Source: Sedimentimonas flavescens (GTDB lineage: Bacteria; Pseudomonadota; Alphaproteobacteria; Rhodobacterales; Rhodobacteraceae). From it: a stretch of 45,196 nucleotides of DNA. Below are positions 31,814 through 39,700 of this stretch, piece by piece (position 1 is the first letter of the stretch; every line of letters begins with the position of its first letter). The translations under genes and the position numbers were made by a program. The DNA lies in contig NZ_JAHVAI010000017.1 of the NCBI RefSeq assembly GCF_019264375.1, forward strand, positions 1 to 45,196, given 5' to 3'. The notes beneath the pieces were generated by a model. That model saw nothing but the letters and a program-made list of their open reading frames with translations, was not told the DNA's origin and searched no databases.

Positions 31814-33013
31814 ATGGGCGTTTTGGAAGTTCTGGATGCGGTACAGCCGACGCGGGCTGGTGGCTGGAAAGTGGATGTGAGCCGGGGTGACCGGAATGGG
31901 CGGGTGTCGTCCGAATGGTTCAACAGGCCGGATGACGAGCGGTACCTGTCGCTCGACGATCTCTGGGCCAATGTGAAGGGTCGCTCTGAGCGCAGCCGCA
32001 GCCGGGTGGTGCAAACCGCCGACATCCGTGTCGAGGCAGCGCGCGACAGTGCAGAGCGGCTGCACTTGGTCCTGCCGAAAGCGCATGAGCCGATCGCACC
32101 CACGCACTGGGCCTTCGGCCAGCTTGCCAGCATCGTCGGTGCCCCGGCATCCTACCTGCGGCAGCTTCCCGCGCCTCTGGCGGGGATCAACCTGCAATAC
32201 GGTTTGACCAACCACCGCGCCGAGCAGGTGAAGACCTTCGAGACCGAGGATGGCCGCACGGAACTGCGCGCCGTGACCGGTCCCGACTACGGCCGCATCC
32301 ATGACTTCGAGCTTGTCGAGGCGGTTCAGCGCATCGCGGGCAATGGCACGGGCGATACGCGCTGGAAGGTACCGGGTGTGCTGGATTGGTCGACCGGGGT
32401 CTACAACCCCGATGTCGAAATAAGTCGCGACACGACCACGCTCTACGCCTCAGACCGCGATGTCTTCCTGTTCCTGGTCGACGATCGCAATCCGATCGAA
32501 GCAGGCAAGTTACCCGACGGCTCCCCCGATCTCTATTTCCGGGGCTTCTATTGCTGGAATTCCGAGGTGGGCGCGAAGACCCTTGGCATGGCGAGCTTCT
32601 ATCTGCGGGCGGTGTGCCAGAACCGCAACCTCTGGGGTGTCGAGGACTTCCAAGAGATCAAGATCCGTCACTCGAAATACGCCGCGTCGCGCTTCGCACA
32701 TGAGGCGGCGCCGGCGCTGACGCGGTTTGCCAATTCCTCGCCGCAGGGGTTCGTGAACGGGATCCGGGCAGCTCGACAGCAGGTCGTGGCGCGCAGCGAT
32801 GAGGACCGTGCCGATTTCCTGCGCAAACGGGGTTTCTCGAAGGCCGAATCCGGCAAGATCATCGAGAAGGTGCTGGTGGAGGAAGGTCGCCCGCCCGAGA
32901 GCATCTTCGACTTCGTACAGGGCATTACCCGGCTTGCGCGCGACAAGACTCAGCAGGATGCCCGCCTTGATATGGAAGGGCGCGCCAAGAAGCTTCTCGA
33001 CCGCGTTGGTTGA
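31814..33013 (+). CDS. DUF932 family protein
   Basis: A 399-aa plasmid/phage-type protein. The DUF932 domain (~75-330) is recognised by HWAFGQLASIVGAPASYLRQ, VTGPDYGRIHDFELVEAVQR, DRDVFLFLVDDRNPIEAG and RGFYCWNSEVGAKTLGMASF. Members are abundant on mobile elements, and some are thought to act in DNA recombination or regulation, without direct proof. I take the second ATG (31814) because GGAGGA is too close to the first (31808). A strong palindrome follows the gene. Confidence 0.85.
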   Translation: MGVLEVLDAVQPTRAGGWKVDVSRGDRNGRVSSEWFNRPDDERYLSLDDLWANVKGRSERSRSRVVQTADIRVEAARDSAERLHLVLPKAHEPIAPTHWAFGQLASIVGAPASYLRQLPAPLAGINLQYGLTNHRAEQVKTFETEDGRTELRAVTGPDYGRIHDFELVEAVQRIAGNGTGDTRWKVPGVLDWSTGVYNPDVEISRDTTTLYASDRDVFLFLVDDRNPIEAGKLPDGSPDLYFRGFYCWNSEVGAKTLGMASFYLRAVCQNRNLWGVEDFQEIKIRHSKYAASRFAHEAAPALTRFANSSPQGFVNGIRAARQQVVARSDEDRADFLRKRGFSKAESGKIIEKVLVEEGRPPESIFDFVQGITRLARDKTQQDARLDMEGRAKKLLDRVG

Positions 33014-33020
33014 GGTGGCG

Positions 33021-33044
33021 ACCGGAGGCGATATCGCCTCCGGT
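33021..33044 (+). terminator. Palindromic hairpin after the DUF932 gene
   Basis: ACCGGAGGCGAT (33021-33032) and ATCGCCTCCGGT (33033-33044) form a perfect 24-bp palindrome, 7 bases after the stop, followed by CTCGTCCCTGTTT. As RNA it folds with a 4-base loop. Confidence 0.65.
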
Positions 33045-33106
33045 CTCGTCCCTGTTTCATCGATCTGCTACCGTGCCCGACATGTTTAGGTATTGGAAGT
33101 ACGCGC

Positions 33107-33607
33107 ATGGAAGAAATCGATTGGTCAGATCGTGCATTTTATGATGACGGCGAATGGGTTACCTGGTCGGAAATCGACGAGCAGCTTCGCTACAAGGAGT
33201 GGGGCGCTAAATACCCGAACGCGATCCGGTCTATGATCCCATATTTTGAGGATCTCCTGTCCCTCGCGGAAAGCTACCACCTCGAGACCGGCCTTCACCT
33301 CTCTGTCTACGGCGATATCGGTGAGCTGTTCGGTGCTATCACGTACGGTATCAAGCTGAACAAGACCTACGCCCAGGGTGCTGACGGAAGACTTGGCAAT
33401 GATCATGTCGAGGTCAAAACCATTACGCCATTCAAGACAAAGGATGTGGTTGTGGTCGATACCAATGGGCATTTCAACAAGCTCTTGGTTGTAAAGATCA
33501 ACGAGGATTTTCAGGTCTCGGGTCGGATGATCGACCGAAAAGATCTTCCAAAGCGCGAAGGGCGCTACTTGCGGGTTCGATGGGGCGATTTACCAACGCC
33601 GAAATGA
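33107..33607 (+). CDS. Probable PD-(D/E)XK-fold protein (DUF6998-like)
   Basis: A 166-aa protein with an acidic N-terminus. Residues ~66-130 contain the arrangement of a PD-(D/E)XK nuclease core: helix Glu in GDIGELFGAIT, an Asp before the strand in GADGRLGNDHVEVKTI, and the paired E-V-K of the catalytic strand, followed by KDVVVVDTNGHFNKLLVVKI. This fits orphan endonuclease-like proteins (DUF6998 pattern). No methylase lies beside it. Base use is less G+C-rich than in the flanking genes. The nuclease assignment is inference from motif order. Confidence 0.55.
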   Translation: MEEIDWSDRAFYDDGEWVTWSEIDEQLRYKEWGAKYPNAIRSMIPYFEDLLSLAESYHLETGLHLSVYGDIGELFGAITYGIKLNKTYAQGADGRLGNDHVEVKTITPFKTKDVVVVDTNGHFNKLLVVKINEDFQVSGRMIDRKDLPKREGRYLRVRWGDLPTPK

Positions 33608-33652
33608 TCGGCCCGATCAGCGACAGAGAGTCCGAGGGGGCGGTTTGGTCTT

Positions 33653-33703
33653 TGACGGTTTGAAGCGGGGAGAGAGGCTCTACGCACCGTCGGAGATATG
33701 CCC
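33653..33703 (+). promoter_or_regulatory. Shared 5' leader, type 1 (copy C)
   Basis: TGACGGTTTGAAGCGGG, then GAGAGAGGCTCTACGCACC and GTCGGAGATATGCCC before ATG 33704. Same order of blocks as copies A and B, but shorter by a few bases and more diverged. Confidence 0.55.
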
Positions 33704-34222
33704 ATGTTCGATCTTACTCTCCAAACTCAGCCGGAAATACAGAAAACAGGTTTGCCGCCGAGCTTCCTGACCGTTCTTGCAGATCAAGACTTGCCGTTTG
33801 CGCTCACGACGGCTTGCCATGCTCCCGCGGCGCTCATGTCCGGGCATGCACACCCCAAGGTACTGGAGCGGTTTGCCACGCTGGCCGAAGCCATGCAGGG
33901 GGCAATCGTTCACGCCGAAAATGTCACCCCTGAAGACGCGCCGCGCATCCTGGCGATCCTCGATCGGGAGGGCCGCCTCGTTCTGGCCGGGGCTACCTAT
34001 GATGGCGGGGTCGCATGGTGCCACCCGGTCTCGGATGCCGCCGAAGCCCGCGCCGTCGTGTCCGAGGCCAGCCAGACCCGCGCGCAGGCCATGCGGGCGG
34101 CCGAGTGGCATGCACATGGCCTCGCGCGACGGCTGCGGCACCACGCCGACGTTCTCGATGCCCGTCTTGTCGATCCGCTCTGGCGTGTCTTCGCGTCTCG
34201 CGCACTGCAGATCGCGGCGTGA
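33704..34222 (+). CDS. Plasmid-type hypothetical protein (172 aa)
   Basis: A soluble, Ala-rich protein with ALTTACHAPAALMSGHAHPK in the first third and a helical C-terminus (AEWHAHGLARRLRHHADVLD). No domain recognised. ATG 33704 is chosen over 33698 for spacing to CGGAG. Its leader links it to the parB-like and DUF932 genes. Confidence 0.65.
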   Translation: MFDLTLQTQPEIQKTGLPPSFLTVLADQDLPFALTTACHAPAALMSGHAHPKVLERFATLAEAMQGAIVHAENVTPEDAPRILAILDREGRLVLAGATYDGGVAWCHPVSDAAEARAVVSEASQTRAQAMRAAEWHAHGLARRLRHHADVLDARLVDPLWRVFASRALQIAA

Positions 34223-34269
34223 CGCCCCAGAGTCAGAGAAGGGCAGGGGAGGATGTGAGCCTAGGAGGA

Positions 34270-34317
34270 CGAGAGAGCCTCGGGGTTCAGATCCTTTCCC
34301 TCATTTCGGAGTTTCCA
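34270..34317 (+). promoter_or_regulatory. Shared 5' leader, type 2 (copy D)
   Basis: CGAGAGAG, then GGGG, ATCCTTTCCCTCATTTCGGA and GTTTCCA directly before ATG 34318. It matches the helicase leader at 40499-40548. Confidence 0.6.
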
Positions 34318-34809
34318 ATGTCCAAGATCGAACCCACCTTGGCCGCGCCGATGGCGCCGTCCAGGATTGATTTCGCCGCCGTGCTGGCTCGGCAGTCCGA
34401 GCGTGACGCGCGGATCGCAGCTTTGCGTCCGGCCAACAAGGAGCGCCTCTTCGATGGCCTGACTGCCGCGGGCATCACCCATGTGACCGTGAGCTTTGAC
34501 GGCTATGGCGATAGCGGCCAGGTTGAAAGCATCGAAGCCTACGCTGGCGACGCCGAAGTCACTTTCCCCAAGACCCAGATCGCCTATGCCGCATTGACCT
34601 GGGACGACCCGGAGGTCGAGATGCGGGCGCTTTCGCTCGAAGATGTCGTCGAGCAACTGGCCTACGACTTCCTCTCCGACACCCATTGCGGCTGGGAGAA
34701 CAACGACGGGGCTTACGGCGAATTCTGCTTCGACGCGAGCGCTCGCACCATCCACCTTGAGTTCAACGAGCGCTTCAGCTCGTCCGAACTCTACACGCAC
34801 GATTTCTGA
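34318..34809 (+). CDS. DUF6878-like protein
   Basis: A 163-aa protein with a helical N-terminus, VTVSFDGYGDSGQVESIEA in the middle and the block DFLSDTHCGWENNDGAYGEF then IHLEFNERFSSSELYTHDF. This order is that of DUF6878, a family carried by plasmids and integrative elements with unknown function. CGGAG precedes the ATG. Followed 10 bases later by the DUF6915-like gene. Confidence 0.75.
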   Translation: MSKIEPTLAAPMAPSRIDFAAVLARQSERDARIAALRPANKERLFDGLTAAGITHVTVSFDGYGDSGQVESIEAYAGDAEVTFPKTQIAYAALTWDDPEVEMRALSLEDVVEQLAYDFLSDTHCGWENNDGAYGEFCFDASARTIHLEFNERFSSSELYTHDF

Positions 34810-34819
34810 GGGGGCGGCG

Positions 34820-35197
34820 ATGGCACATCCCTACCACCACGCCCTGTCCTCGGTGCAGAAATGGGGCGGCACGGTCGACGACTACCTCGCCGTGCATTCC
34901 TGGTTCGACCAGAGCAAGGAGATCACAGCCGATTTTCGGCACCGGGCGCTGCGCCACCATGCCGAGGGCATCTTCATGGCCGAGACGATCTTCGGCCAGA
35001 CCCTCACGCTCTCGACCGGACGCATCATCCCGACTCGGTGGGTCGGCGAGCAGCATGTAAGGGAAGACCTTGGCTTCATCCCGAGCTTCGCCGATTGGGT
35101 GAAGGCCATTCGGCCCGAGCCTTGGATGGGTCGAACCGAACGGATCGAGGCACGGGTCGATCCGCATCTCGTTTCGCCCGTGGTTGAGGTCACGTGA
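34820..35197 (+). CDS. DUF6915-like protein
   Basis: A 125-aa protein beginning MAHPYHHALSSVQKWGGTVD and containing WFDQSKEITADFRHRALRHH and GRIIPTRWVGEQHVREDLG; this pattern is DUF6915. It often stands beside DUF6878 on plasmids, as here. GGGGGCGGCG is the ribosome site. Function unknown. The J-domain-like gene starts 1 base after its stop codon. Confidence 0.75.
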   Translation: MAHPYHHALSSVQKWGGTVDDYLAVHSWFDQSKEITADFRHRALRHHAEGIFMAETIFGQTLTLSTGRIIPTRWVGEQHVREDLGFIPSFADWVKAIRPEPWMGRTERIEARVDPHLVSPVVEVT

Positions 35198-35198
35198 A

Positions 35199-35396
35199 AT
35201 GACCGATCCCACTTATCGACGTCTTGGCTTGCCGCCGACCGCTTCGCGACTGGCAGTGGTTCGCGCGGCGGTCCGGTCGCTACACCCCGACACGCGCGCT
35301 GTTTGCGGTCTCCGGCTGGCGCGGAAGCGCTTCTACCGGCAGATGCTCTGCGCGCATGCCGCGCGTCAGGCGTCAGGCGACCAGCCCACCGGCTGA
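35199..35396 (+). CDS. Miniature J-domain-like protein (65 aa)
   Basis: The 65-aa sequence reads as a shortened J domain: TYRRLGLPPTASRLAVVRAA is the usual helix I-II pattern, LHPDTR carries the HPD tripeptide at 29-31 that stimulates DnaK ATPase, and ARKRFYRQMLCAHAAR may be helix III. There is nothing else in the protein, no Gly/Phe region or zinc part. It may recruit DnaK to a plasmid protein, but this is inference. The ATG is 1 base after the preceding stop, so translation is coupled. Confidence 0.6.
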   Translation: MTDPTYRRLGLPPTASRLAVVRAAVRSLHPDTRAVCGLRLARKRFYRQMLCAHAARQASGDQPTG

Positions 35397-35430
35397 TCGC
35401 CCCACCCATCCCTTCATCCAAATCCAGTAA

Positions 35431-35450
35431 CCGGCCGCCCGGCCGGGTTT
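35431..35450 (+). terminator. Hairpin after the J-domain-like gene
   Basis: CCGGCCG and CGGCCGG pair around a CC loop, followed by GTTTTCCCC; it lies 34 bases beyond the stop and 20 bases before the next ATG. Confidence 0.6.
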
Positions 35451-35470
35451 TCCCCATTCAGGAGGTCCCC

Positions 35471-35890
35471 ATGGCGGATTACTTCACCCATTTCTCATGC
35501 CTGATCGACGTCGGTAGCCCCGACAAGGCCGCCCGCGCGCTCGCGCTGTTCCAAGAACTTCGCGCCGCAGATGAGGACGCCGATGACCCGGAGGTCGCAG
35601 GCTTCGACCTCGTGCGCCAGGACGCGCCCGATGGCAGCACCCTCTGGATCCATGATGACGAACACGGCGATGTCGAAGCCGTCATCCGCTTCGTCTTGCG
35701 CCTCGCCGAAGACCTCAACCTCACCGGCCTTTGGGGGTTCCAGTATTCTCTGACCTGCTCTCGGCCACGACTCGAAGCCTTTGGTGGCGGCGCGCATGCC
35801 ATCGATCTCGGCGCGCGCAAATCCATCGGCTGGTCCAGCACGCAAGAATGGCTGGCCGCCGCATTGAACGGGGAGGACATCGATGCCTGA
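35471..35890 (+). CDS. Plasmid-type hypothetical protein (139 aa)
   Basis: A 139-aa acidic protein starting MADYFTHFSCLIDVGSPDKA and containing LWIHDDEHGDVEAVIRFVLR and LWGFQYSLTCSRPRLEAFGG. No named domain recognised, but it looks like a complete alpha/beta domain. CAGGAGGTCCCC is a strong ribosome site. Its last 8 bases overlap the next gene. Confidence 0.7.
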   Translation: MADYFTHFSCLIDVGSPDKAARALALFQELRAADEDADDPEVAGFDLVRQDAPDGSTLWIHDDEHGDVEAVIRFVLRLAEDLNLTGLWGFQYSLTCSRPRLEAFGGGAHAIDLGARKSIGWSSTQEWLAAALNGEDIDA

Positions 35891-36527
35891 GGTGATCTGC
35901 ACCACCGTCTACCAGTTCCCCGAACTCTCGGATGCCACCAAGGAGAAGGCGCGCAGCTGGTATCGCGAACTCGGCCCCCACGACGACTGGTGGGACGCGG
36001 TCTATGAGGATTTCGAAAGGGTCTGCGAGATCCTCGGCATCCGCCTGAAGACCACGCCCGTGCGGCTGATGGGCGGCGGGACGCGGGCCAAGCCCTGTAT
36101 CTGGTTCTCCGGGTTCTGGAGCCAGGGCGACGGGGCTTGCTTCGAAGGCTACTGGTCCCACGCCAAGGGCGGGGCCACACGCATCCGCGACTACGCGCCC
36201 CAAGACGCGGCTTTGCAAGGCATCGCCGACCGGCTGCAGGCCATCCAGCGGCGGAACTTTTACCAACTCGCCGCCGAGGTCAGCCATCGCGGGCGCTACT
36301 ACCACGAATACACCATGGCCGTTGATGTCACGCGGGACAGCCCGACCTGGCAGCCGCCGACAGAGGACGCCGAAGACATCGTGACCGAGGCGCTGCGTGA
36401 TCTGGCCCGCTGGCTCTACCGCCAGCTTGAAGCCGAATACGACCACCTGACCTCGGACGAGGCCATCGAGGAGGGGATCATCGTGAACGAGTACACCTTC
36501 ACGGAAGCCGGGCGCCGCTTCGGGTGA
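35883..36527 (+). CDS. Plasmid-type conserved hypothetical protein (214 aa)
   Basis: A 214-aa protein with FPELSDATKEKARSWYRELG and DDWWDAVYEDFERVCEILGI near the start and CIWFSGFWSQGDGACFEG in the middle. Similar proteins are sometimes labelled antitoxins of plasmid stability systems, but I see no toxin partner or DNA-binding motif here. It overlaps the preceding gene by 8 bases, indicating co-translation. Confidence 0.65.
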   Translation: MPEVICTTVYQFPELSDATKEKARSWYRELGPHDDWWDAVYEDFERVCEILGIRLKTTPVRLMGGGTRAKPCIWFSGFWSQGDGACFEGYWSHAKGGATRIRDYAPQDAALQGIADRLQAIQRRNFYQLAAEVSHRGRYYHEYTMAVDVTRDSPTWQPPTEDAEDIVTEALRDLARWLYRQLEAEYDHLTSDEAIEEGIIVNEYTFTEAGRRFG

Positions 36528-36540
36528 GAGCGCAGGCAGT

Positions 36541-36578
36541 TCATTTGATCTTTACAAGGAGGTCATATGATCTATATT
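36541..36578 (+). promoter_or_regulatory. Autoregulated promoter of the Xre/RES operon
   Basis: TCATTTGATCTTTA (36541-36554) and TCATATGATCTATA (36563-36576) are direct repeats matching at 12 of 14 positions, 22 bp (two helical turns) apart. They overlap a promoter, TTTACA (36551-36556) and TATATT (36573-36578) with a 16-bp spacer, so bound antitoxin would block RNA polymerase. Confidence 0.65.
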
Positions 36579-36597
36579 CGGGCCAATGGAGGACGCC

Positions 36598-36987
36598 ATG
36601 TACGTTGCTGAGAAAATCCGGGAACCCGCACAGATCAACGCCGTCGCGTTGAAAGCTTATGCACGCGTGGCCGATGCTTGGGGTCTCAGTCTCAAGGAAG
36701 CGGCTGGCCTTGCCGACATGTCAGAGAGCACGTGGAAGCGCGCCAAGAAGCCGGATTTCGCCGGAGAGCTCACCAAGGACCAACTGCTGCGGCTCAGCGC
36801 TGTAATTGGCATCTTCAAGTCGCTCGAACTCTACTTCTCGGAGCCTCTGGCAAAAAGCTGGTTTACCCGACCGAACACCGGTCCGCTCTTTGGTGGAAGC
36901 CGACCAGTCGACACCGCCATCGACGGGGGGTTGCCGCAGATCCTCGCGGTGCGGACCTATCTCGATGCGTTGCGTGGTGGGGCATGA
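36598..36987 (+). CDS. Xre/MbcA/ParS-type antitoxin
   Basis: A 129-aa antitoxin. The N-terminal Xre-like region (~15-60; WGLSLKEAAGLADMSESTWK) would bind DNA, and the C-terminal MbcA/ParS/Xre toxin-binding domain (~60-129; LFGGSRPVDTAIDGGLPQIL, VRTYLDALRGGA) inserts into the RES active site. Start at 36598 with GGAGG 5 nt upstream; the ATG at 36586 overlaps that site. The stop codon overlaps the toxin start (ATGA), the usual arrangement. Confidence 0.9.
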   Translation: MYVAEKIREPAQINAVALKAYARVADAWGLSLKEAAGLADMSESTWKRAKKPDFAGELTKDQLLRLSAVIGIFKSLELYFSEPLAKSWFTRPNTGPLFGGSRPVDTAIDGGLPQILAVRTYLDALRGGA

Positions 36988-37685
36988 AGCAGACCGAGGT
37001 TTCAGATCGCGGTCTCGTTCGTCTCCTGACTGCCACCTACCACAAGCCGCCATCCCTGCGCGGTCTCGTCGATACCGATGACGAGATGGAGATCTTGGCA
37101 GAGATCGAGGGCCTGACCAGTGGACGTCTACAGGCCGAACGCGGGCGCAACCCACATCTGGACCCGCGCGAACTCGCTTGGCAACGCCGTAGCCGCGATC
37201 TGCGCATCTATGGGGACAGTCACGTCAACGCAGCCTTCACTTACACCCGCGCCGGCGGAAACCGCTTCAACGCCGAGGAGCGCGGCGCTTGGTACTGCGC
37301 ATGGGATGTGATGGTTTCTGTCAGCGAAGTGGCCTGGCACCGCACACGCGAACTCGGCTTTACCGGCAGCTTCCACGACAGCGCCCGCTATGTGGAATTG
37401 CTGGCCGACTTCATCGGCGTCTTCAACGACATGACCGATGAGGCAGGTCATCCGGCGCTGCATCCGGATCCGGCTGTCGGGTATCCCGAGGGCCAAAGCC
37501 TGGCACAGCATCTGCGTCGGGGCGGATCCAAGGGCCTGATTTACCCTTCGGTCCGGGCTCCTGCACCGGGCGGGAATTGCCTGGTCTGCTTCGAGCCCCA
37601 CGCAATTCAGAACGTTCGTCCGGGCGCGTCTTGGGATCTTGTTTGGGATGGGACACCGCACTACTCGATTGCGGCTGTCAGCTAA
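36984..37685 (+). CDS. RES-domain toxin
   Basis: A 233-aa RES-family toxin. Family members break down NAD+ (or ADP-ribosylate targets) and stop growth when freed from the Xre antitoxin. Visible conserved positions: Arg 94 in GNRFNAEE, Trp103-Tyr104, Glu 115 in VSEVAWHRT, and the late Ser block GGSKGLIYPSVRA then GGNCLVCFEP. It is somewhat longer than the ~150-aa minimal RES domain because of an N-terminal ~75 residues. The operon keeps the plasmid or resists phage. Confidence 0.9.
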   Translation: MKQTEVSDRGLVRLLTATYHKPPSLRGLVDTDDEMEILAEIEGLTSGRLQAERGRNPHLDPRELAWQRRSRDLRIYGDSHVNAAFTYTRAGGNRFNAEERGAWYCAWDVMVSVSEVAWHRTRELGFTGSFHDSARYVELLADFIGVFNDMTDEAGHPALHPDPAVGYPEGQSLAQHLRRGGSKGLIYPSVRAPAPGGNCLVCFEPHAIQNVRPGASWDLVWDGTPHYSIAAVS

Positions 37686-37721
37686 TCCGCAAAACCGTAA
37701 TTGCCCCGGAGGCCTATAAGG

Positions 37722-37898
37722 ATGGCAACGCCTGATATTGAAAGCCCTGACCGCACCGATCTCAAGCAGATCGACCATGCGCACTTCTTTGAAGCGATGG
37801 ACTCGCCGCCTTTGCCGACCGAAGCACTGCGCTCTGCCTTTCGTCGGGCGAAAACGCGGTCATTTCAGCGAAACACAGGGCTTGGAAGCGCCGACTGA
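37722..37898 (+). CDS. 58-aa hypothetical, possibly an antitoxin remnant
   Basis: A 58-aa frame whose HFFEAMDSPPLPTEALRSAF resembles the C-terminal ALDAPPxPNxALxxLL end of DUF1778 (TacA-like) antitoxins. No ribbon-helix-helix N-terminus and no GNAT toxin follow. GGAGGCCTATAAGG precedes the ATG, so it may still be translated. It could be a remnant or an unrelated small protein. Confidence 0.45.
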   Translation: MATPDIESPDRTDLKQIDHAHFFEAMDSPPLPTEALRSAFRRAKTRSFQRNTGLGSAD

Positions 37899-37980
37899 GT
37901 TCACCCGTCTTCGGCGCCTCCCATCGACGCGATGAGGACGGCCAACGCAAAGCGCCCCTCACGACGGTGATGGCCGTGGC

Positions 37981-38898
37981 TCAACCCAGGAGCTTCAACA
38001 AGGCGTCGCGATGCGTGGCATGTTTTTCGGGGTTGTCGCGCTTCAGTTTGTTCAGGTTGAGGACTTTCCACTTCACGGCCGGTAGCTCAGCGGCTTGCGA
38101 GCGGTTGATCGCCGCAAAGTCAGGCTCGCCGTCCTGAAGCGTCAGGAGGAACTGCCTCGCCTTGTCATCGAGCCTCGATTGCAGATCGGCGACCAACTTC
38201 AGGCGTGTCGCCAAAAGTGTAGTGAGAGGGACGGGTGTTCTGGTCATGCCCTCGAATTCCCGTGCGTAGGGTTGCTCGAGATCGATCAGGTTCGGATCGA
38301 GAAGCTCATGCGCCGGTCGTGGCGAACTGGCGACATAGATCAGGAAGGTGTGGAAGAGGTCGTGCGTCACACCCTCGTTTTCGTAAAGGAGCGTGACGTC
38401 GTAGAGATCCCGGGGATGCTGCCTGTCCAGGGCGGCGTGCAGCTTGCCAGCGAACAGGTCCTCGAACGAGACGATCTGCATTTCGGCATAGCCATAGGCA
38501 TCCTCCACGGCGGCAGAGACGGTCCGGACTTCCGGGTCGTGGACCACGCCCCGGGTCACGGGCGAGGTTTCGATCTTGATCTCGGCATTGTCCAGGCGCG
38601 CCAGGAGCCGGGTGGCTCCGCCGCCGCCCCCTTGGATGCGCTGCGATTTCGCGCCGTGGATTCCGGTCTCGATGGAAGCCGCGATGCGATCCATCGCGGC
38701 GTTGATCTCGTCCAGGCTCTCGGCGCGTTCCTTGATTGGCAGGTAGGTCAGGTCGATGTCGACCGACAGCCGAGGCAGGTCGCGGTAGAAGAGGTTGATG
38801 GCCGTCCCGCCCTTGAGTGCGAAGACGCTTTCGCCCGCGACATGGGGCAGGACGCGCACCAGGAGCGCAACCTGGGCTTCATAGGTCTCACGCGCCAT
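37981..38898 (-). CDS. abiEii: AbiEii-family nucleotidyltransferase toxin
   Basis: A 305-aa type IV TA/abortive-infection toxin of the DNA polymerase beta-like nucleotidyltransferase fold. The first motif is LKGGTAIN (29-36), followed by the metal-binding DID at 47-49, and the later FEDLFAGKLHAALDRQHPRD with conserved Lys and Asp. Homologues add nucleotides to tRNA acceptor stems, halting growth on phage attack. It overlaps abiEi by 11 bases, indicating translational coupling. No catalytic residue is missing. Confidence 0.9.
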   Translation of the reverse strand: MARETYEAQVALLVRVLPHVAGESVFALKGGTAINLFYRDLPRLSVDIDLTYLPIKERAESLDEINAAMDRIAASIETGIHGAKSQRIQGGGGGATRLLARLDNAEIKIETSPVTRGVVHDPEVRTVSAAVEDAYGYAEMQIVSFEDLFAGKLHAALDRQHPRDLYDVTLLYENEGVTHDLFHTFLIYVASSPRPAHELLDPNLIDLEQPYAREFEGMTRTPVPLTTLLATRLKLVADLQSRLDDKARQFLLTLQDGEPDFAAINRSQAAELPAVKWKVLNLNKLKRDNPEKHATHRDALLKLLG

Positions 38899-39700
38899 GT
38901 TCGGCCTCCGGTTTCACGAATTCTTCCGGCACCATGATCCGATAGCGCGGGTGGATCTTGCCGCCCTGGACCAGAGCCCGGTCGCCGCTTCCGAGGTCGA
39001 ATACCTGCGGGTCGATCCGTTTGCGCCACGGATGATCGTGGCGGTCCGCGAAGACGAAGAACAGGCGCTTGACCTTGATCTTCTGGCACGCTTGCAGGAG
39101 GTCGGAAATCAGCCTTGGGCGCAGGGTTGTCAGGCTCTCGAAGACCATGTCGAGCGTGTGGAAACTCTCATGGTGGGGCAACTCGTCCATGGCTTCCAGG
39201 ATTGCGCGCTCCGGCGTCGACATCGTCAGACCCCAGTCCCATGGTAGGCCTGTCGTTTTGCCCTCGATCACACCCAGCTTCGGATCGGTGAACAAGGAAC
39301 GGGTGCGAATATTGATCGGGGCATCCGTCGGCAGTTTGATCAGCCAGTTCGGGACCTTGTCCCCATAGACCCAGACTGGAGCGCTTTCGCCAAGGCGAAG
39401 GTAGTGGGCATGTCCTTGTTCACCGAGTGCCGTTGTGCTGCCGACATGCAAATCATGACCCATGATATGTTGCATCGAAAGGATGCAGGTCTTCCAGTCG
39501 ATGCTGTTGGACGCCTGCATATTCGGGACTGGCCGGCGGAAGACACCGCGTGCGATGCGGTCCAGCCAGCCGCGCTTCACATAGTCACGGAAGCTCTCAT
39601 AGGCGATGCCTTGCGAGACGAGCCATGCCGCATCGACCAGATAGCCGGCGGGTACGGCATCGAGCAGTTTCTTCAGATTCTGTGACCTTGCGGTGTTCAT
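38888..39700 (-). CDS. abiEi: AbiEi-family antitoxin
   Basis: A 270-aa antitoxin/autorepressor. Residues ~15-60 form the N-terminal winged helix (AAWLVSQGIAYESFRDYVKR, then GWLDRIARGVFRRP) that binds inverted repeats in its own promoter; the rest is the AbiEi C-terminal antitoxin domain (HVGSTTALGEQGHAHYLRLG, TMSTPERAILEAMDELP). It precedes the toxin in the same operon. TCAAAGA repeats lie 22-101 bp upstream of the start. Confidence 0.88.
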   Translation of the reverse strand: MNTARSQNLKKLLDAVPAGYLVDAAWLVSQGIAYESFRDYVKRGWLDRIARGVFRRPVPNMQASNSIDWKTCILSMQHIMGHDLHVGSTTALGEQGHAHYLRLGESAPVWVYGDKVPNWLIKLPTDAPINIRTRSLFTDPKLGVIEGKTTGLPWDWGLTMSTPERAILEAMDELPHHESFHTLDMVFESLTTLRPRLISDLLQACQKIKVKRLFFVFADRHDHPWRKRIDPQVFDLGSGDRALVQGGKIHPRYRIMVPEEFVKPEAEHGA

